This document shows positions 7,676-16,815 of a DNA stretch of 41,037 nt, one piece after another. The translations under genes and the position numbers were made by a program. Under the pieces are notes generated by a model. That model saw only the letters and a list, made by a program, of their open reading frames with translations. It searched no databases and was not told the DNA's origin. Source of the stretch: Lautropia sp. (GTDB lineage: Bacteria; Pseudomonadota; Gammaproteobacteria; Burkholderiales; Burkholderiaceae_E); contig JAUMZD010000034.1 in NCBI GenBank assembly GCA_030528325.1, forward strand, positions 1 to 41,037. The letters are read 5' to 3'. The stretch's first letter is position 1; every line of letters begins with the position of its first letter.

Positions 7676-8239
7676 TCAACGGATTTTCAACGAATGAGCC
7701 AGGACAGGCGCGCCTGAACTCTTGTCAAATTCGATGCCGGCATTCACGCCAGCCTCTGCAACCGACCGGGCACTCCGCGCACTGTCCCAGACAGCGTGCA
7801 TGGCACCCAGCGCATAGTTTCGCCCCGAACCAATGGCCCAGAAACGCTCGAAACTGAACACTTCCCGATAGGAATACACGCCAAAGATCCCCGACGCATT
7901 CGCGATGACGGCCGTGATCTGAGAAGACTCGTACGGGTCATCTTCCTCTTCCTTGGTATTGAGAAAATACTTTTCCTTCAATACCGCATGCGCTCGCAGG
8001 AAGGTATCGAAAATCGCATCGCGGGAATCGAGGCGAGGGGATTCCAGACTGGTCAGCACCCGTCTCATCACATCGAAATGAGCCGCGCTGCCGGACATGC
8101 CAATCAGCGAATCACCGACACGGATGATTTTCTGGTTGGCATTTCCCTGACCACCGAAACGGGTATCTCCAAATGAAATCAGCGAATCTGCCGCAATGGC
8201 GACGGACGCCCCTTTCTTAACCACCACTATGGTTGTCAT
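7676..8239 (-). CDS. bph: Proteasome-like Ntn-hydrolase, BPH (betaproteobacterial proteasome homologue)
   Basis: 187 aa. It starts MTTIVVVKKGASVAIAAD, almost the HslV start, so removal of Met would expose a catalytic Thr1. Asp17 (IAAD) and a lysine (NQKI, aligning with HslV K33 after a 3-residue insertion) are in place, and LIGMSGSAAH matches the LIGFAG-type loop. This agrees with BPH, a self-compartmentalising tetradecameric peptidase described in Betaproteobacteria and related to HslV and the 20S beta subunit. No HslU-like ATPase is adjacent. The ATG at 8239 is chosen because it places Thr at position 2; the frame is open further upstream without similarity. The gene lies inside the PDH operon, 20 bp before lpdA. 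Its substrate and partner are unknown. Confidence 0.85.
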   Translation of the reverse strand: MTTIVVVKKGASVAIAADSLISFGDTRFGGQGNANQKIIRVGDSLIGMSGSAAHFDVMRRVLTSLESPRLDSRDAIFDTFLRAHAVLKEKYFLNTKEEEDDPYESSQITAVIANASGIFGVYSYREVFSFERFWAIGSGRNYALGAMHAVWDSARSARSVAEAGVNAGIEFDKSSGAPVLAHSLKIR

Positions 8240-8265
8240 TGGCGAAGAGCCTGTCAAAAGCGCTG

Positions 8266-8283
8266 CCCGGCCAGAAGGCCGGG
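8266..8283 (-). other. Stem-loop between aceF and bph
   Basis: CCCGGCC-AGAA-GGCCGGG is a perfect 7-bp GC stem with a 4-nt loop. On the minus strand it lies 27 bp before the bph start and is followed by GCGCTTTTGAC rather than a clean T-run. It could be a weak attenuator or an mRNA-stability hairpin that sets different levels for aceEF and bph-lpdA. Confidence 0.45.
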
Positions 8284-8337
8284 TCGAAAGGCGCGCCATC
8301 GGGCCCGCCTGACAACCCTGCCTCCCGGCCACCGTCA

Positions 8338-9687
8338 TCAAAGCATGACGCGGCGGAAATCGGCCAGTACCTGGGCCAGATAGGCAGCGAAGCGCGCAGC
8401 AGCCGCCCCGTCGATCACGCGGTGATCCCATGACAACGACAACGGCAGGATCAGCCGGGGCACGAAGGCGCCCTTCTTCTCATCCCAGACAGCGCGTTGA
8501 GTCGAACGGCAGACGCCCAGAATGGACACTTCCGGCGCATTGATGATGGGCGTGAAGTAGGTACCACCAATGCCACCCAGACTGGAAATGGAGAAGGTGC
8601 CACCCTGCATGTCGGCAGGCCCCAGCTTGCCGTCCCGGGCCTTCTTGGCCAGCTCGCCCATTTCTGCCGCGATCTCGAAGACCCCCTTCTTGTCGGCATC
8701 CTTGATGACGGGCACGACCAGACCGTTCGGGGTGTCGGCCGCGAAGCCGATGTGATAGTAGTTCTTGAAGACGATCGAGTCGCCTTCGAGGGAGGCGTTG
8801 AACTCGGGGAACTTCTTCAGCGCGGCCACGCAGGCCTTCACCAGGAAAGCCAGCATCGTCACCTTGATGCCGGACTTGGCATTCTCGGCGTTGAGCTGCA
8901 CCCGGAAGGCTTCCAGCTCGGTGATGTCGGCATCCTCGTGGTTGGTGACGTGGGGAATCATCACCCAGTTGCGATGCAGGTTCGCCCCCGAGATCTTCTT
9001 GATCCGGGACAGCGGCTTGCGCTCGACCGGGCCGTACTTCTCGAAATCGACCTTCGGCCAGGGAATGAGGCCCAGAGCCGCCCCGCCATCACCGGCAGGC
9101 GCCGACGCGCCGGCCGACGATGCACCACCGGCCATCGCCTGCTTCACGTGGGCCTTCACGTCATCGAGCGTGATGCGCTCCTTGTTGCCACTGCCCTTGA
9201 CCTTCGTCAGGTCCACGCCCAGCTCACGTGCGAACAGTCGCACCGAGGGCGAGGCATGCGGCAACACCTTGACGACACCATCGCCCAGCTCGGCTGGCAC
9301 GGGCGGCGTGCGCGGGGACGCCGGTGCCGCAGCGGCGGGCTGCGGTGCCGGTGCAGCGACCGGCTGGGGGGCTGGCGCCGGCGCAGCACTCGCCTCGGGC
9401 GCCGGCGCAGCTGCCGGTTGTGGCGCAGGCGCCGCCGCACCGCCACCGGCCGAGGTTTCCATCTGGCCCAGCACGGAGCCCTTCGACACCTTGTCACCCA
9501 GCTTGACCGTCAACGACACGATGCGTCCGGCGTCTGAACTGGGAATCTCCATCGAGGCCTTGTCCGACTCGACGGTGATCAGGCTCTGCTCAGCGCTGAC
9601 CTCGTCACCCGGGTTGACAAGCACTTCGATCACTTCGACATCGGAAAAATCCCCGATATCGGGCACGACAATATCAATAACACTCAT
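8338..9687 (-). CDS. aceF: Dihydrolipoamide acetyltransferase (PDH E2)
   Basis: 449 aa. A single lipoyl domain (residues 1-80, K43 in [10 protein letters not shown]) is followed by an Ala/Pro swinging arm (about 85-145), a peripheral subunit-binding domain (about 155-200, PSVRLFARELGVDLTKVKGSGNK-type sequence) and the CoA-dependent acyltransferase core. The active site is LSWDHRVIDGAAAARF near the C-terminus (HxxxDG). It transfers acetyl from lipoamide to CoA and forms the structural core of the complex. Enterobacterial AceF has three lipoyl domains; one is found here, with a second supplied on E3. The gene lies 74 bp after aceE. Confidence 0.97.
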   Translation of the reverse strand: MSVIDIVVPDIGDFSDVEVIEVLVNPGDEVSAEQSLITVESDKASMEIPSSDAGRIVSLTVKLGDKVSKGSVLGQMETSAGGGAAAPAPQPAAAPAPEASAAPAPAPQPVAAPAPQPAAAAPASPRTPPVPAELGDGVVKVLPHASPSVRLFARELGVDLTKVKGSGNKERITLDDVKAHVKQAMAGGASSAGASAPAGDGGAALGLIPWPKVDFEKYGPVERKPLSRIKKISGANLHRNWVMIPHVTNHEDADITELEAFRVQLNAENAKSGIKVTMLAFLVKACVAALKKFPEFNASLEGDSIVFKNYYHIGFAADTPNGLVVPVIKDADKKGVFEIAAEMGELAKKARDGKLGPADMQGGTFSISSLGGIGGTYFTPIINAPEVSILGVCRSTQRAVWDEKKGAFVPRLILPLSLSWDHRVIDGAAAARFAAYLAQVLADFRRVML

Positions 9688-9761
9688 GGCACTCAGTCTC
9701 TGTTCCTTGATCCCTGATCAGCGCTGCGCCCATTGCGCGCGCAGCGCCCCCGGATGGCTGA

Positions 9762-12488
9762 TCAGGCAAACGCCGGATCGATCTTGTCAGGGTTGATCCC
9801 GTAACGCTGAATGGCCTCGGCCACCTTCGACATCGGGATGCTGCCCTCATTGGCCAGCGCACGCAGGGCGGCCAGCACCACGAAATGACGATCGACCTCG
9901 AAGTGCTCCCGCAGCTTGTAGCGGAAGTCCGAACGGCCGAAACCATCCGTGCCCAGCACCAGGTACTCCCGGCCCTTGGGAATGTACGGCCGGATCTGAT
10001 CCGCATACAGCTTCATGTAATCGGTCGAGGCGATCACCGGGCCTTCGTGCTTCTCGAGCAGCTGGGTCACATAAGGCACCTTCTGCGTCTCGGTCGGATG
10101 CAGCAGGTTCCAGCGCTCGCAGGCCATACCGTCACGACGCAGCTCGGTGAAGCTCGTCGCACTCCAGATATCGGATGCGATGCCCCAATCCTGCTCCAGC
10201 AGTTTGGCCGCTTCCATCACTTCCCGCAGGATGACGCCCGAGCCGAGCAGCTGCACGCGCAGCGGCTTCTTGCCCTTGTCGTCGGCAGCCGTGCCTTCGG
10301 ACAGCAGGTACATCCCCTTGATGATGCCTTCCTCGTCCCCCTTCTTCAGACCGGGGTGCGAGTAGTTTTCGTTCATCACCGTCAGGTAATAGAAGACGTT
10401 CTCCTGCTTCTCGACCATCTGCACCAGACCGTGGTGGATGATGACGGCCAGCTCGTGCGCGAAGGTCGGATCGTAGGAAACGCAGTTCGGAATGGTCAGC
10501 GACAGGATGTGGCTATGACCATCCTCGTGCTGCAGGCCTTCGCCATTCAGCGTGGTGCGACCCGAGGTGCCGCCCAGCAGGAAGCCACGGGCCTGCATGT
10601 CGCCAGCCGCCCAGGCCAGATCGCCCACGCGCTGGAAGCCGAACATCGAATAGAAGATGTAGAACGGCAGCATCACGACGTTGTTGGTCGAGTACGAGGT
10701 GGCCGCGGCAATCCACGAGCACAGCGCACCGGCCTCGTTGATGCCCTCTTCCAGAATCTGGCCGCTGGCATCTTCCTTGTAGTACATGACCTGATCCTTG
10801 TCGACCGGGACGTACTTCTGGCCTTCGGGCGCGTAGATGCCCAGCTGACGGAACATGCCTTCCATCCCGAAGGTGCGGGCTTCGTCCGGCACGATCGGCA
10901 CGACACGATTGCCGATGGTCTTGTCGCGGATCAGCAGCGTGAGCAGCCGCACGAAGGCCTGGGTCGTGGAAATCTCCCGCCCTTCGGCCGTGGGATCGAG
11001 CACCGGCTGGAAGGCCGACAGCGGTGGCGCGGTCAGACGCTCGTCCGACTGCTGGCGACGCCACGGCAGGAAACCGCCCAGCGCCTTGCGACGCTCGAAC
11101 ATGTACTGCATCTCGGGCGAGTCGTCAGCCGGCTTGTAGAACGGGATCTCGTCGAGCTTGTCGTCGGGGATGGGGATGTTGAAGCGATCCCGCATGCCAC
11201 GGATGCTCTCCTTGTCGAGCTTCTTCAGCTGGTGGGTCGGGTTCTTGCCCTCACCGGCGTAGCCCATGCCGTAGCCCTTGACCGTCTTCGTCAGGATGAC
11301 GGTGGGCTGCTCAGGCGTGTTGACGGCTGCGTGGAAGGCAGCGTACACCTTGTGCGGGTCATGGCCGCCGCGGTTCAGACGCCAGATGTCCTCGTCACTC
11401 ATGCGCGAGACCATCTCCAGCAGCTTCGGATCCTTGCCGAAGAAGTTCTTGCGGACGAAGGCGCCGTCATTGGCCTTGTAGGCCTGATACTCGCCATCGA
11501 CCGTTTCCATCATCACACGACGCAGCGTGCCATCGGTATCACGGGCCAGCAGCTTGTCCCAGTACGAACCCCAGATCAGCTTGATGACGTTCCAGCCAGC
11601 ACCGCGGAAGTCGCCTTCCAGCTCCTGGATGATCTTTCCGTTACCACGGACAGGGCCATCGAGACGCTGCAGGTTGCAGTTGATGATGAAGATCAGGTTG
11701 TCGAGCTTTTCGCGGGCAGCCAGACCGAGGGCACCACGCGATTCGGGCTCGTCCATCTCGCCATCACCGCAGAAGACCCAGACCTTCCGGTTGCGGGTGT
11801 CTGCCAGACCACGGGCCTGCAGGTACTTCAGGAAACGTGCCTGGTAGATGGCCATCAGCGGCCCCAGACCCATCGAGACCGTCGGGAACTGCCAGAAGTC
11901 CGGCATCAGCTTCGGATGCGGATAGGAGGACAGCCCCTTGCCATCGACCTCCTGCCGGAAACGGATCAACTGCTCTTCCGTCAGGCGGCCTTCCAGATAG
12001 GCGCGACCATAGACACCGGGCGCCGTGTGGCCCTGGAAGTAGATCAGGTCTCCGCCATGCCCTTCGCTCGGGGCATGCCAGAAGTGGTTCATGCCGGTAC
12101 CGATCATCGTGGCCAGCGAGGCGAAGGAAGCGATGTGCCCCCCCAGGTCACCACCATCGGGCGGCTCGGCCTTGTTCGCCCGCACGACCATCGCCATCGC
12201 GTTCCAGCGGATGAAGCTGCGGATTCGCTCCTCGTAGGCGACGTTGCCCGGGTTGGGTGCCTCGAGGTGCGGCGGAATGGTGTTGACGTAAGCGGTCGTG
12301 GCCGAATACGGCAGGTTGCTGCCGGAGCGGCGTGCCTCGTCCAGCATCCGTTCAAGCAGGTAGTGGGCACGTTCTGGCCCCTCACGTTCGATCACGGCAC
12401 CGAGTGCATCCAGCCACTCCCTGGTTTCGATTGGATCGACGTCGGAAGGCTCCGTACCATTGGACTTGTTTTCGGGAACTGTAGACAT
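9762..12488 (-). CDS. aceE: Pyruvate dehydrogenase E1 component, homodimeric type
   Basis: 908 aa, the usual length of the single-chain AceE. The thiamine diphosphate motif is clear: GDGEMDEPES near residue 241 followed by INCNLQ. The N-terminus (DPIETREWLDALGAVIEREG, then ERMLDEARRSG) and the YVNTIPPHLE segment are characteristic of AceE. It decarboxylates pyruvate and acetylates the lipoyl arm of E2. The ATG at 12488 has a strong AGGAGG site 8-13 bp upstream, so I prefer it to the longer open frame up to 12587. It is the first gene of the operon and is divergent from a two-component sensor. Confidence 0.97.
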   Translation of the reverse strand: MSTVPENKSNGTEPSDVDPIETREWLDALGAVIEREGPERAHYLLERMLDEARRSGSNLPYSATTAYVNTIPPHLEAPNPGNVAYEERIRSFIRWNAMAMVVRANKAEPPDGGDLGGHIASFASLATMIGTGMNHFWHAPSEGHGGDLIYFQGHTAPGVYGRAYLEGRLTEEQLIRFRQEVDGKGLSSYPHPKLMPDFWQFPTVSMGLGPLMAIYQARFLKYLQARGLADTRNRKVWVFCGDGEMDEPESRGALGLAAREKLDNLIFIINCNLQRLDGPVRGNGKIIQELEGDFRGAGWNVIKLIWGSYWDKLLARDTDGTLRRVMMETVDGEYQAYKANDGAFVRKNFFGKDPKLLEMVSRMSDEDIWRLNRGGHDPHKVYAAFHAAVNTPEQPTVILTKTVKGYGMGYAGEGKNPTHQLKKLDKESIRGMRDRFNIPIPDDKLDEIPFYKPADDSPEMQYMFERRKALGGFLPWRRQQSDERLTAPPLSAFQPVLDPTAEGREISTTQAFVRLLTLLIRDKTIGNRVVPIVPDEARTFGMEGMFRQLGIYAPEGQKYVPVDKDQVMYYKEDASGQILEEGINEAGALCSWIAAATSYSTNNVVMLPFYIFYSMFGFQRVGDLAWAAGDMQARGFLLGGTSGRTTLNGEGLQHEDGHSHILSLTIPNCVSYDPTFAHELAVIIHHGLVQMVEKQENVFYYLTVMNENYSHPGLKKGDEEGIIKGMYLLSEGTAADDKGKKPLRVQLLGSGVILREVMEAAKLLEQDWGIASDIWSATSFTELRRDGMACERWNLLHPTETQKVPYVTQLLEKHEGPVIASTDYMKLYADQIRPYIPKGREYLVLGTDGFGRSDFRYKLREHFEVDRHFVVLAALRALANEGSIPMSKVAEAIQRYGINPDKIDPAFA

Positions 12489-12523
12489 GCCTATGACTTC
12501 CTCCTGGCCCAGTTTGTCGTTGC

Positions 12524-12551
12524 ATTCTAAGTAGCCTTGCCGGGAAATCAA
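12524..12551 (-). promoter_or_regulatory. Candidate sigma-70 promoter of aceE
   Basis: On the minus strand, TTGATT (12551-12546) and TAGAAT (12529-12524) are 16 bp apart. A start near 12517 would give a leader of about 29 nt containing the AGGAGG site of aceE. Confidence 0.5.
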
Positions 12552-12608
12552 GCTAATTTTTTCAATGAACAGGATCACATCTCGCATGGCGAAAGATACA
12601 ATCCTATC

Positions 12609-12632
12609 GTTTACCCTGCTGTCTGCGTAAAC
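12609..12632. promoter_or_regulatory. Inverted repeat GTTTAC-N12-GTAAAC upstream of aceE
   Basis: The arms at 12609-12614 and 12627-12632 are perfect. The site lies about 60 bp upstream of the predicted aceE -35 box, a position suited to an activator. The adjacent FixJ-like regulator is an obvious candidate binder, but this is inference. Confidence 0.35.
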
Positions 12633-12695
12633 TTGTCATGATCCCGATCGTCCCCCCGAGACAGGGACGAAACTGATGCACTGCACCATGAACGG

Positions 12696-12714
12696 CATGA
12701 TGCAGCGCATCATG
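12696..12714. promoter_or_regulatory. Perfect palindrome just upstream of the sensor kinase gene
   Basis: CATGATGC-AGC-GCATCATG has 8-bp perfect arms and ends 20 bp before the ATG at 12735, where no Shine-Dalgarno sequence is visible. It could be an operator or a translation-controlling hairpin. Confidence 0.4.
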
Positions 12715-12734
12715 ATTTCTGCACGAATCGCTTG

Positions 12735-15629
12735 ATGAAGCCTGTGACAGCCAAGCTCTCTTCCACGAAATACGCTGCTCCGAAAGACGCCCCAGCCCCT
12801 GCGCTGCTGCGTGCCAATGCCGACATGGTCTCCACCTGGAGAGTCTGGCGCTTTCTGGGCGCGGCCCATGTTGCCGGACTGCTGATTTTCATCGTGATGA
12901 TGGCGGGCTTTCTGTGGTACGTCGGTTCGGTCGAAAAGCAGGAGCGCCAGAACGCCCTCAAACGGGACACCGACTGGGCGCAGCAGTCACTGAAACTGTC
13001 CCTTCGGGAATTGCAGGACAACCTGTCACGCCTTGGGCCTCTCTGGCTGGCGCGGCAGGGAAAATCCTCGCTGAATCCGGGCAGCTCCCAGAGCCCGGAC
13101 ACCTTCATGGAAAGCTATCCGCAGACACGCTATCTGGCGCTGACCACGCCGGAAGGCAGGATTTCCTCGGTGTACACGGCGGCCGGCACCCTGATCGGCA
13201 ACGGCCTGGAGGCCAGTGACATCACGCAGACCGGCAGCACGATCCTGCTGTCCGCCTTCGAGCGTTCCCGGCCCGATTCGGCCCGCCAGTCCACCTTCCA
13301 GAGCAGCCGGCAATCCTGGCAGCCGCGCTATTCCAAGGTACTGCTGATCCCGGGCGGCGAAGTCGTCGTCGAACTCTATCTGCCGATCATCCAGGGGCGC
13401 CGTCTCACTGGCGTGCTGATCGCCGGGATCGGCCTCGAGCGTCTGCTGCTGACAGCCGTGCCCGCCAACGTGCGTGCGAAATACCGGTTCACCGTGATCG
13501 ATGCGCACGGCAACAACCTGATCAGCACGATCTCCAACCGGAAAATCGATACGGCGTCAAACTATTCGCTACCTTTGCATCCGCCGGGTGGCGGACTGCT
13601 GCTGAGCGCCATTCCCTATGCCGAAGACAAGCCGGGCGTGGCCGAACGGATGACGCAACTGGGCCTCTTCACGCTGTTCCTGATTTCCGTCCTGTCGCTG
13701 GTCCTGCTATGGCGAAGCGCACACGAGCGCTTTCGCATCGAAGCCGAACGCGACCGGCTTTTCCTGCTGTCACAGGATGTTTTCTGCGTCATCCGACCCG
13801 ATGGCACGCTGGTTCGTGGCAATCCGGCCTTCGCCGAATATTTCGGTGCCGACACGACCAACACGCGCTTCTGGGATCATGTCCACCCGGATGACCGGGC
13901 CGATGTCATCCAGGCGCTCAGCGCCACCGACGAACACATCGGCCCGCTAGAATGCAGGGTTCGTTACCGCAACGCCTGGCGCTGGCTCAGCTGGTCGATC
14001 AGCGTCGACCGGCGTTCACCCGAATTCATGCTCTATGCCGTCGCACACGACATCACGGCACGAAAGCACATCGAACACGCCCTGACGACCGAAACGACGT
14101 TCCGGCGGGCCATGGAGGATTCGATCAGCACCGGCATGCGCGTCATCGACCACGACGGCCGCATCACCTACGTGAACCGCGCGTTCTGCCAGCTGCTGGG
14201 CTTTTCCGAAAAGGAACTGATCGGCCAGCTCCCGCCGTACCCGTACTGGATTCCGGAAGAGCACGACCTGAACCTGACCCACCTGAACCTGATCATTTCG
14301 GGCCGCTCCCCGCACTCCGGCATCCAGACCCGCGTCAAGCACAAGGATGGACGGATCGTCGATGTGCGACTCTATGTTTCTCCCCTGATCGACGATCAGG
14401 GCCAGCAGGCCGGGTGGATGACCTCGGTGACCGACATCACCGAGCCGAACCGGATCCGGGCCGAGCTGAGCGCAGCGCACGAACGTTTCAACACGGTTCT
14501 GAACGAGCTGGGTTCTGCCGTCTCGGTAGCATCGCTGGGGCCGCCGACCTGCGCCCTGCCCCCGGCATCCGGCACGATCGAGGACGCCCATGCCACCGGC
14601 GTCCCCTTCCCGGTACCGACCGAACCTGACGGGGCGCAACCGGCACTGCTCTTTTGCAACCGGCAGTACCGCGCCCTCTTCGGCGAGCATATCGACGGCC
14701 ACCTGGCATTGCTGAAAGGATGGCCGACCGCCGATCACGGCGTGGGTGAAGAGGTGCATGTCCCGGGCATCGATCGCTGGTTCGATGTCCGGATCCAGCA
14801 GATCCGCTGGGTGGACGGCCAGTCCGCCCAGCTGGTGGTGGCCACCGACATCACGGCCCTGCGGCCGATCTGGGAGCAGCAGAAACAGCAGCAGGAGCAG
14901 CTACAGCAGACGGCACGACTGGTGACGATGGGCGAGATGGCGTCTTCCATCGCCCACGAGTTGAACCAGCCGCTGGCGGCGATCAGCAACTACAGCATGG
15001 GGCTGTCGGCGCGGCTGCGCCAGCCGGCCAGCCTGGAGCCAGAGCAGGTCTCCGAGACGCTGGAGAAGATCGCCAGGCAGGCCCAGCGTGCCGCCGCCGT
15101 GATCCGGCGGGTCCGGGAGTTCGTCAAACGCCATGTTGCAGAGCAGCAGATCGTGACGGTGGATTCGATCCTGACCGAGGCGCTGGGACTGGCCGAGATC
15201 GCCGCGAAACGCTATGGCGTCGCCATCTCGATCCAGGTCGAACCGGGATTGCCCCTGTTGCATGCCGACCGCATCCTGATCGAACAGGTACTGCTGAATC
15301 TGCTGAAGAACGCGATCGACGCCATGCGCGGCATGCCCCGCCCCGCCCTCACACTGAGTGTTCGCGCCAGTGACGACCAGGTCGAGTTCTCCGTCGCCGA
15401 CCAGGGCCCCGGTCTGGCCGAGGAAATGCAGACCCGGGTCTTCGAACCCTTCTTCACCACCAAGTCCGAAGGCATGGGCATGGGGCTGAACATCTGCCGA
15501 TCGATCATCGAATCCCATGCCGGACGGCTGTGGGTTGAGCCTAATCAACCTCACGGCTGCATTTTCCGCTTCACCCTGCCGGCATGCGAGCCGGATTCAC
15601 CGATAATGGCACCCTCGGACATGACGTGA
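12735..15629 (+). CDS. PAS-domain sensor histidine kinase (FixL/DctB-like)
   Basis: 964 aa membrane sensor. After about 37 cytoplasmic residues comes TM1 (about 38-58, VAGLLIFIVMMAGFLWYVG), a large periplasmic domain (about 60-300), and TM2 (about 308-330). Then follow three PAS-like regions: about 340-450 (LFLLSQDVFCVIRPDGT), about 455-575 (RVIDHDGRITYVNRAF) and a degenerate one at about 580-715. The kinase core has H741 in SSIAHELNQPLAAISNY, the N box LLKNAIDAM, G1 DQGPGLAEE and G2 GMGMGLNICRSIIE. It should autophosphorylate and pass phosphate to the FixJ-like regulator at 15694. It is divergent from aceE. The signal is unknown, though its neighbourhood suggests carbon or pyruvate status. 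No good ribosome site precedes the start. Confidence 0.93.
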   Translation: MKPVTAKLSSTKYAAPKDAPAPALLRANADMVSTWRVWRFLGAAHVAGLLIFIVMMAGFLWYVGSVEKQERQNALKRDTDWAQQSLKLSLRELQDNLSRLGPLWLARQGKSSLNPGSSQSPDTFMESYPQTRYLALTTPEGRISSVYTAAGTLIGNGLEASDITQTGSTILLSAFERSRPDSARQSTFQSSRQSWQPRYSKVLLIPGGEVVVELYLPIIQGRRLTGVLIAGIGLERLLLTAVPANVRAKYRFTVIDAHGNNLISTISNRKIDTASNYSLPLHPPGGGLLLSAIPYAEDKPGVAERMTQLGLFTLFLISVLSLVLLWRSAHERFRIEAERDRLFLLSQDVFCVIRPDGTLVRGNPAFAEYFGADTTNTRFWDHVHPDDRADVIQALSATDEHIGPLECRVRYRNAWRWLSWSISVDRRSPEFMLYAVAHDITARKHIEHALTTETTFRRAMEDSISTGMRVIDHDGRITYVNRAFCQLLGFSEKELIGQLPPYPYWIPEEHDLNLTHLNLIISGRSPHSGIQTRVKHKDGRIVDVRLYVSPLIDDQGQQAGWMTSVTDITEPNRIRAELSAAHERFNTVLNELGSAVSVASLGPPTCALPPASGTIEDAHATGVPFPVPTEPDGAQPALLFCNRQYRALFGEHIDGHLALLKGWPTADHGVGEEVHVPGIDRWFDVRIQQIRWVDGQSAQLVVATDITALRPIWEQQKQQQEQLQQTARLVTMGEMASSIAHELNQPLAAISNYSMGLSARLRQPASLEPEQVSETLEKIARQAQRAAAVIRRVREFVKRHVAEQQIVTVDSILTEALGLAEIAAKRYGVAISIQVEPGLPLLHADRILIEQVLLNLLKNAIDAMRGMPRPALTLSVRASDDQVEFSVADQGPGLAEEMQTRVFEPFFTTKSEGMGMGLNICRSIIESHAGRLWVEPNQPHGCIFRFTLPACEPDSPIMAPSDMT

Positions 15630-15693
15630 CGCGAGCGCCGGGCAGAGCCCAGGGCTCGTACCGGTTCCGTTTCCCTGTTTCTATCTGCACGCT

Positions 15694-16341
15694 ATGATGT
15701 CTACACCAAACCCTAAGGCCGTACCTGCCCCCGCCCCGGAAAAATACGTCTACATCGTGGACGACGACGAGGCCGTCCGCGATTCGCTGCGCTGGCTGCT
15801 GGAGGGCAACGGCTTCAACGTGCGTACTTTCAACAGCGCCGAATCCTTCCTCAGAACCTATACGCCGGGGCACTTCGCATGCCTGATCCTCGATGTCCGC
15901 ATGGGTGGCATGAGCGGCCTCGAGCTGCATGACGAACTGCTCCGACAGAACCATGATCTGCCCCTGATCTTCATGACCGGCCACGGTGACGTGCAGATGG
16001 CCGTGGCACGGATGAAGCTGGGCGCCGTCGACTTCCTCGAGAAGCCCTTCGACGACCAGCAGCTGATCGGCACGGTCAACAACGCCTTCAAGCAGCTCGA
16101 GGAACAGCAATCGAGCACGCAGAAACGCGAGCAGTATCAGACACTGCTTGCACGCCTGACACCGCGCGAACAGCAGGTGCTTGAACTGATCGCCGCCGGC
16201 AGGCTGAACAAACAGATCGCAGGCGACCTGTCCATCAGCATCAAGACGGTCGAGGCCCACCGGGCCAACATCATGGACAAGTTCGAGGTGCGCACGATGG
16301 CCGACCTGATGCGCCGATTCCTGAGCGGCAACAACCCCTGA
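15694..16341 (+). CDS. FixJ-family response regulator
   Basis: 215 aa. The receiver domain (residues about 18-130) shows the acidic pocket VDDDEAVRDSLRWLL, the phospho-acceptor D67 in LILDVRMGGMSG, T in FMTGHGDV and K in FLEKPFDDQ. A LuxR-type helix-turn-helix (about 150-205) contains LTPREQQVLELIAAGRLNKQIA and TVEAHRANIMDKF. It follows the kinase by 64 bp and is its cognate partner. Targets are not shown by the sequence; the divergent PDH operon, with an inverted repeat at 12609-12632, is the first to test. Confidence 0.95.
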   Translation: MMSTPNPKAVPAPAPEKYVYIVDDDEAVRDSLRWLLEGNGFNVRTFNSAESFLRTYTPGHFACLILDVRMGGMSGLELHDELLRQNHDLPLIFMTGHGDVQMAVARMKLGAVDFLEKPFDDQQLIGTVNNAFKQLEEQQSSTQKREQYQTLLARLTPREQQVLELIAAGRLNKQIAGDLSISIKTVEAHRANIMDKFEVRTMADLMRRFLSGNNP

Positions 16342-16410
16342 ACCGGGCACGCCTTTGGAGGGCTCGCGGCGGCTGGGGCACCCCTGCCGTGATTGCCTCC
16401 AGCCCGGGTA

Positions 16411-16815
16411 TCAACCGTCCTCCCGATGATCACGTCCAGAGCGGGGCCCGGATCGCTCGTCCGGGCGGCTCCAGATCCAGACACCGGCCAGCACCGAGAT
16501 CATCACCATGGCATGAGCCCAGGGCTGGCGCATCATCAGCCAGCTCATACCGGCGCTGAAGAACAGCGCCAGAAATGCCATCCGCTTGGCCCTGCGTGGA
16601 ATGGCACGGCGTTCACGCCAGGCGCGCAAGGCCGGCCCCGTTCGGGGATCGGCCAGCAGGCGCTGCTCCCACTCGGGGTTGGCTTTCGCAAAACAGAAGG
16701 CGGCCAGCAGCAGAAAAGGCGTGGTGGGCAGCCCCGGCAACGGGATGCCGATCAGGCCCAGCACCAGGGCCAGCAGCCCCAGGCCCTGCAGCAGCCAGCG
16801 CCAGCCACGTCTCAT
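16411..16815 (-). CDS. YbaN-like (DUF454) inner-membrane protein
   Basis: 134 aa. The opening LLQGLGLLALVLGLIGIPLPGLPTTPFLLLAAFCFAK is the signature of the YbaN/DUF454 family. It is followed by a cytoplasmic stretch with a basic patch (RAIPRRAKRMAF) and two more hydrophobic helices (ALFFSAGMSWLMM and AMVMISVLAGVWIW). The ATG at 16815 has a GGAGG site upstream; the longer frame to 16941 lacks family similarity. The function of the family is not known. The gene is convergent with the response regulator. Confidence 0.88.
   Translation of the reverse strand: MRRGWRWLLQGLGLLALVLGLIGIPLPGLPTTPFLLLAAFCFAKANPEWEQRLLADPRTGPALRAWRERRAIPRRAKRMAFLALFFSAGMSWLMMRQPWAHAMVMISVLAGVWIWSRPDERSGPRSGRDHREDG

Noticed and set aside
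9885..12530. 881-codon open frame antisense to aceE
   Set aside because: It lies opposite a certain gene and reads as a typical high-GC shadow: His/Arg/Asp-rich, no ribosome site, no domain.
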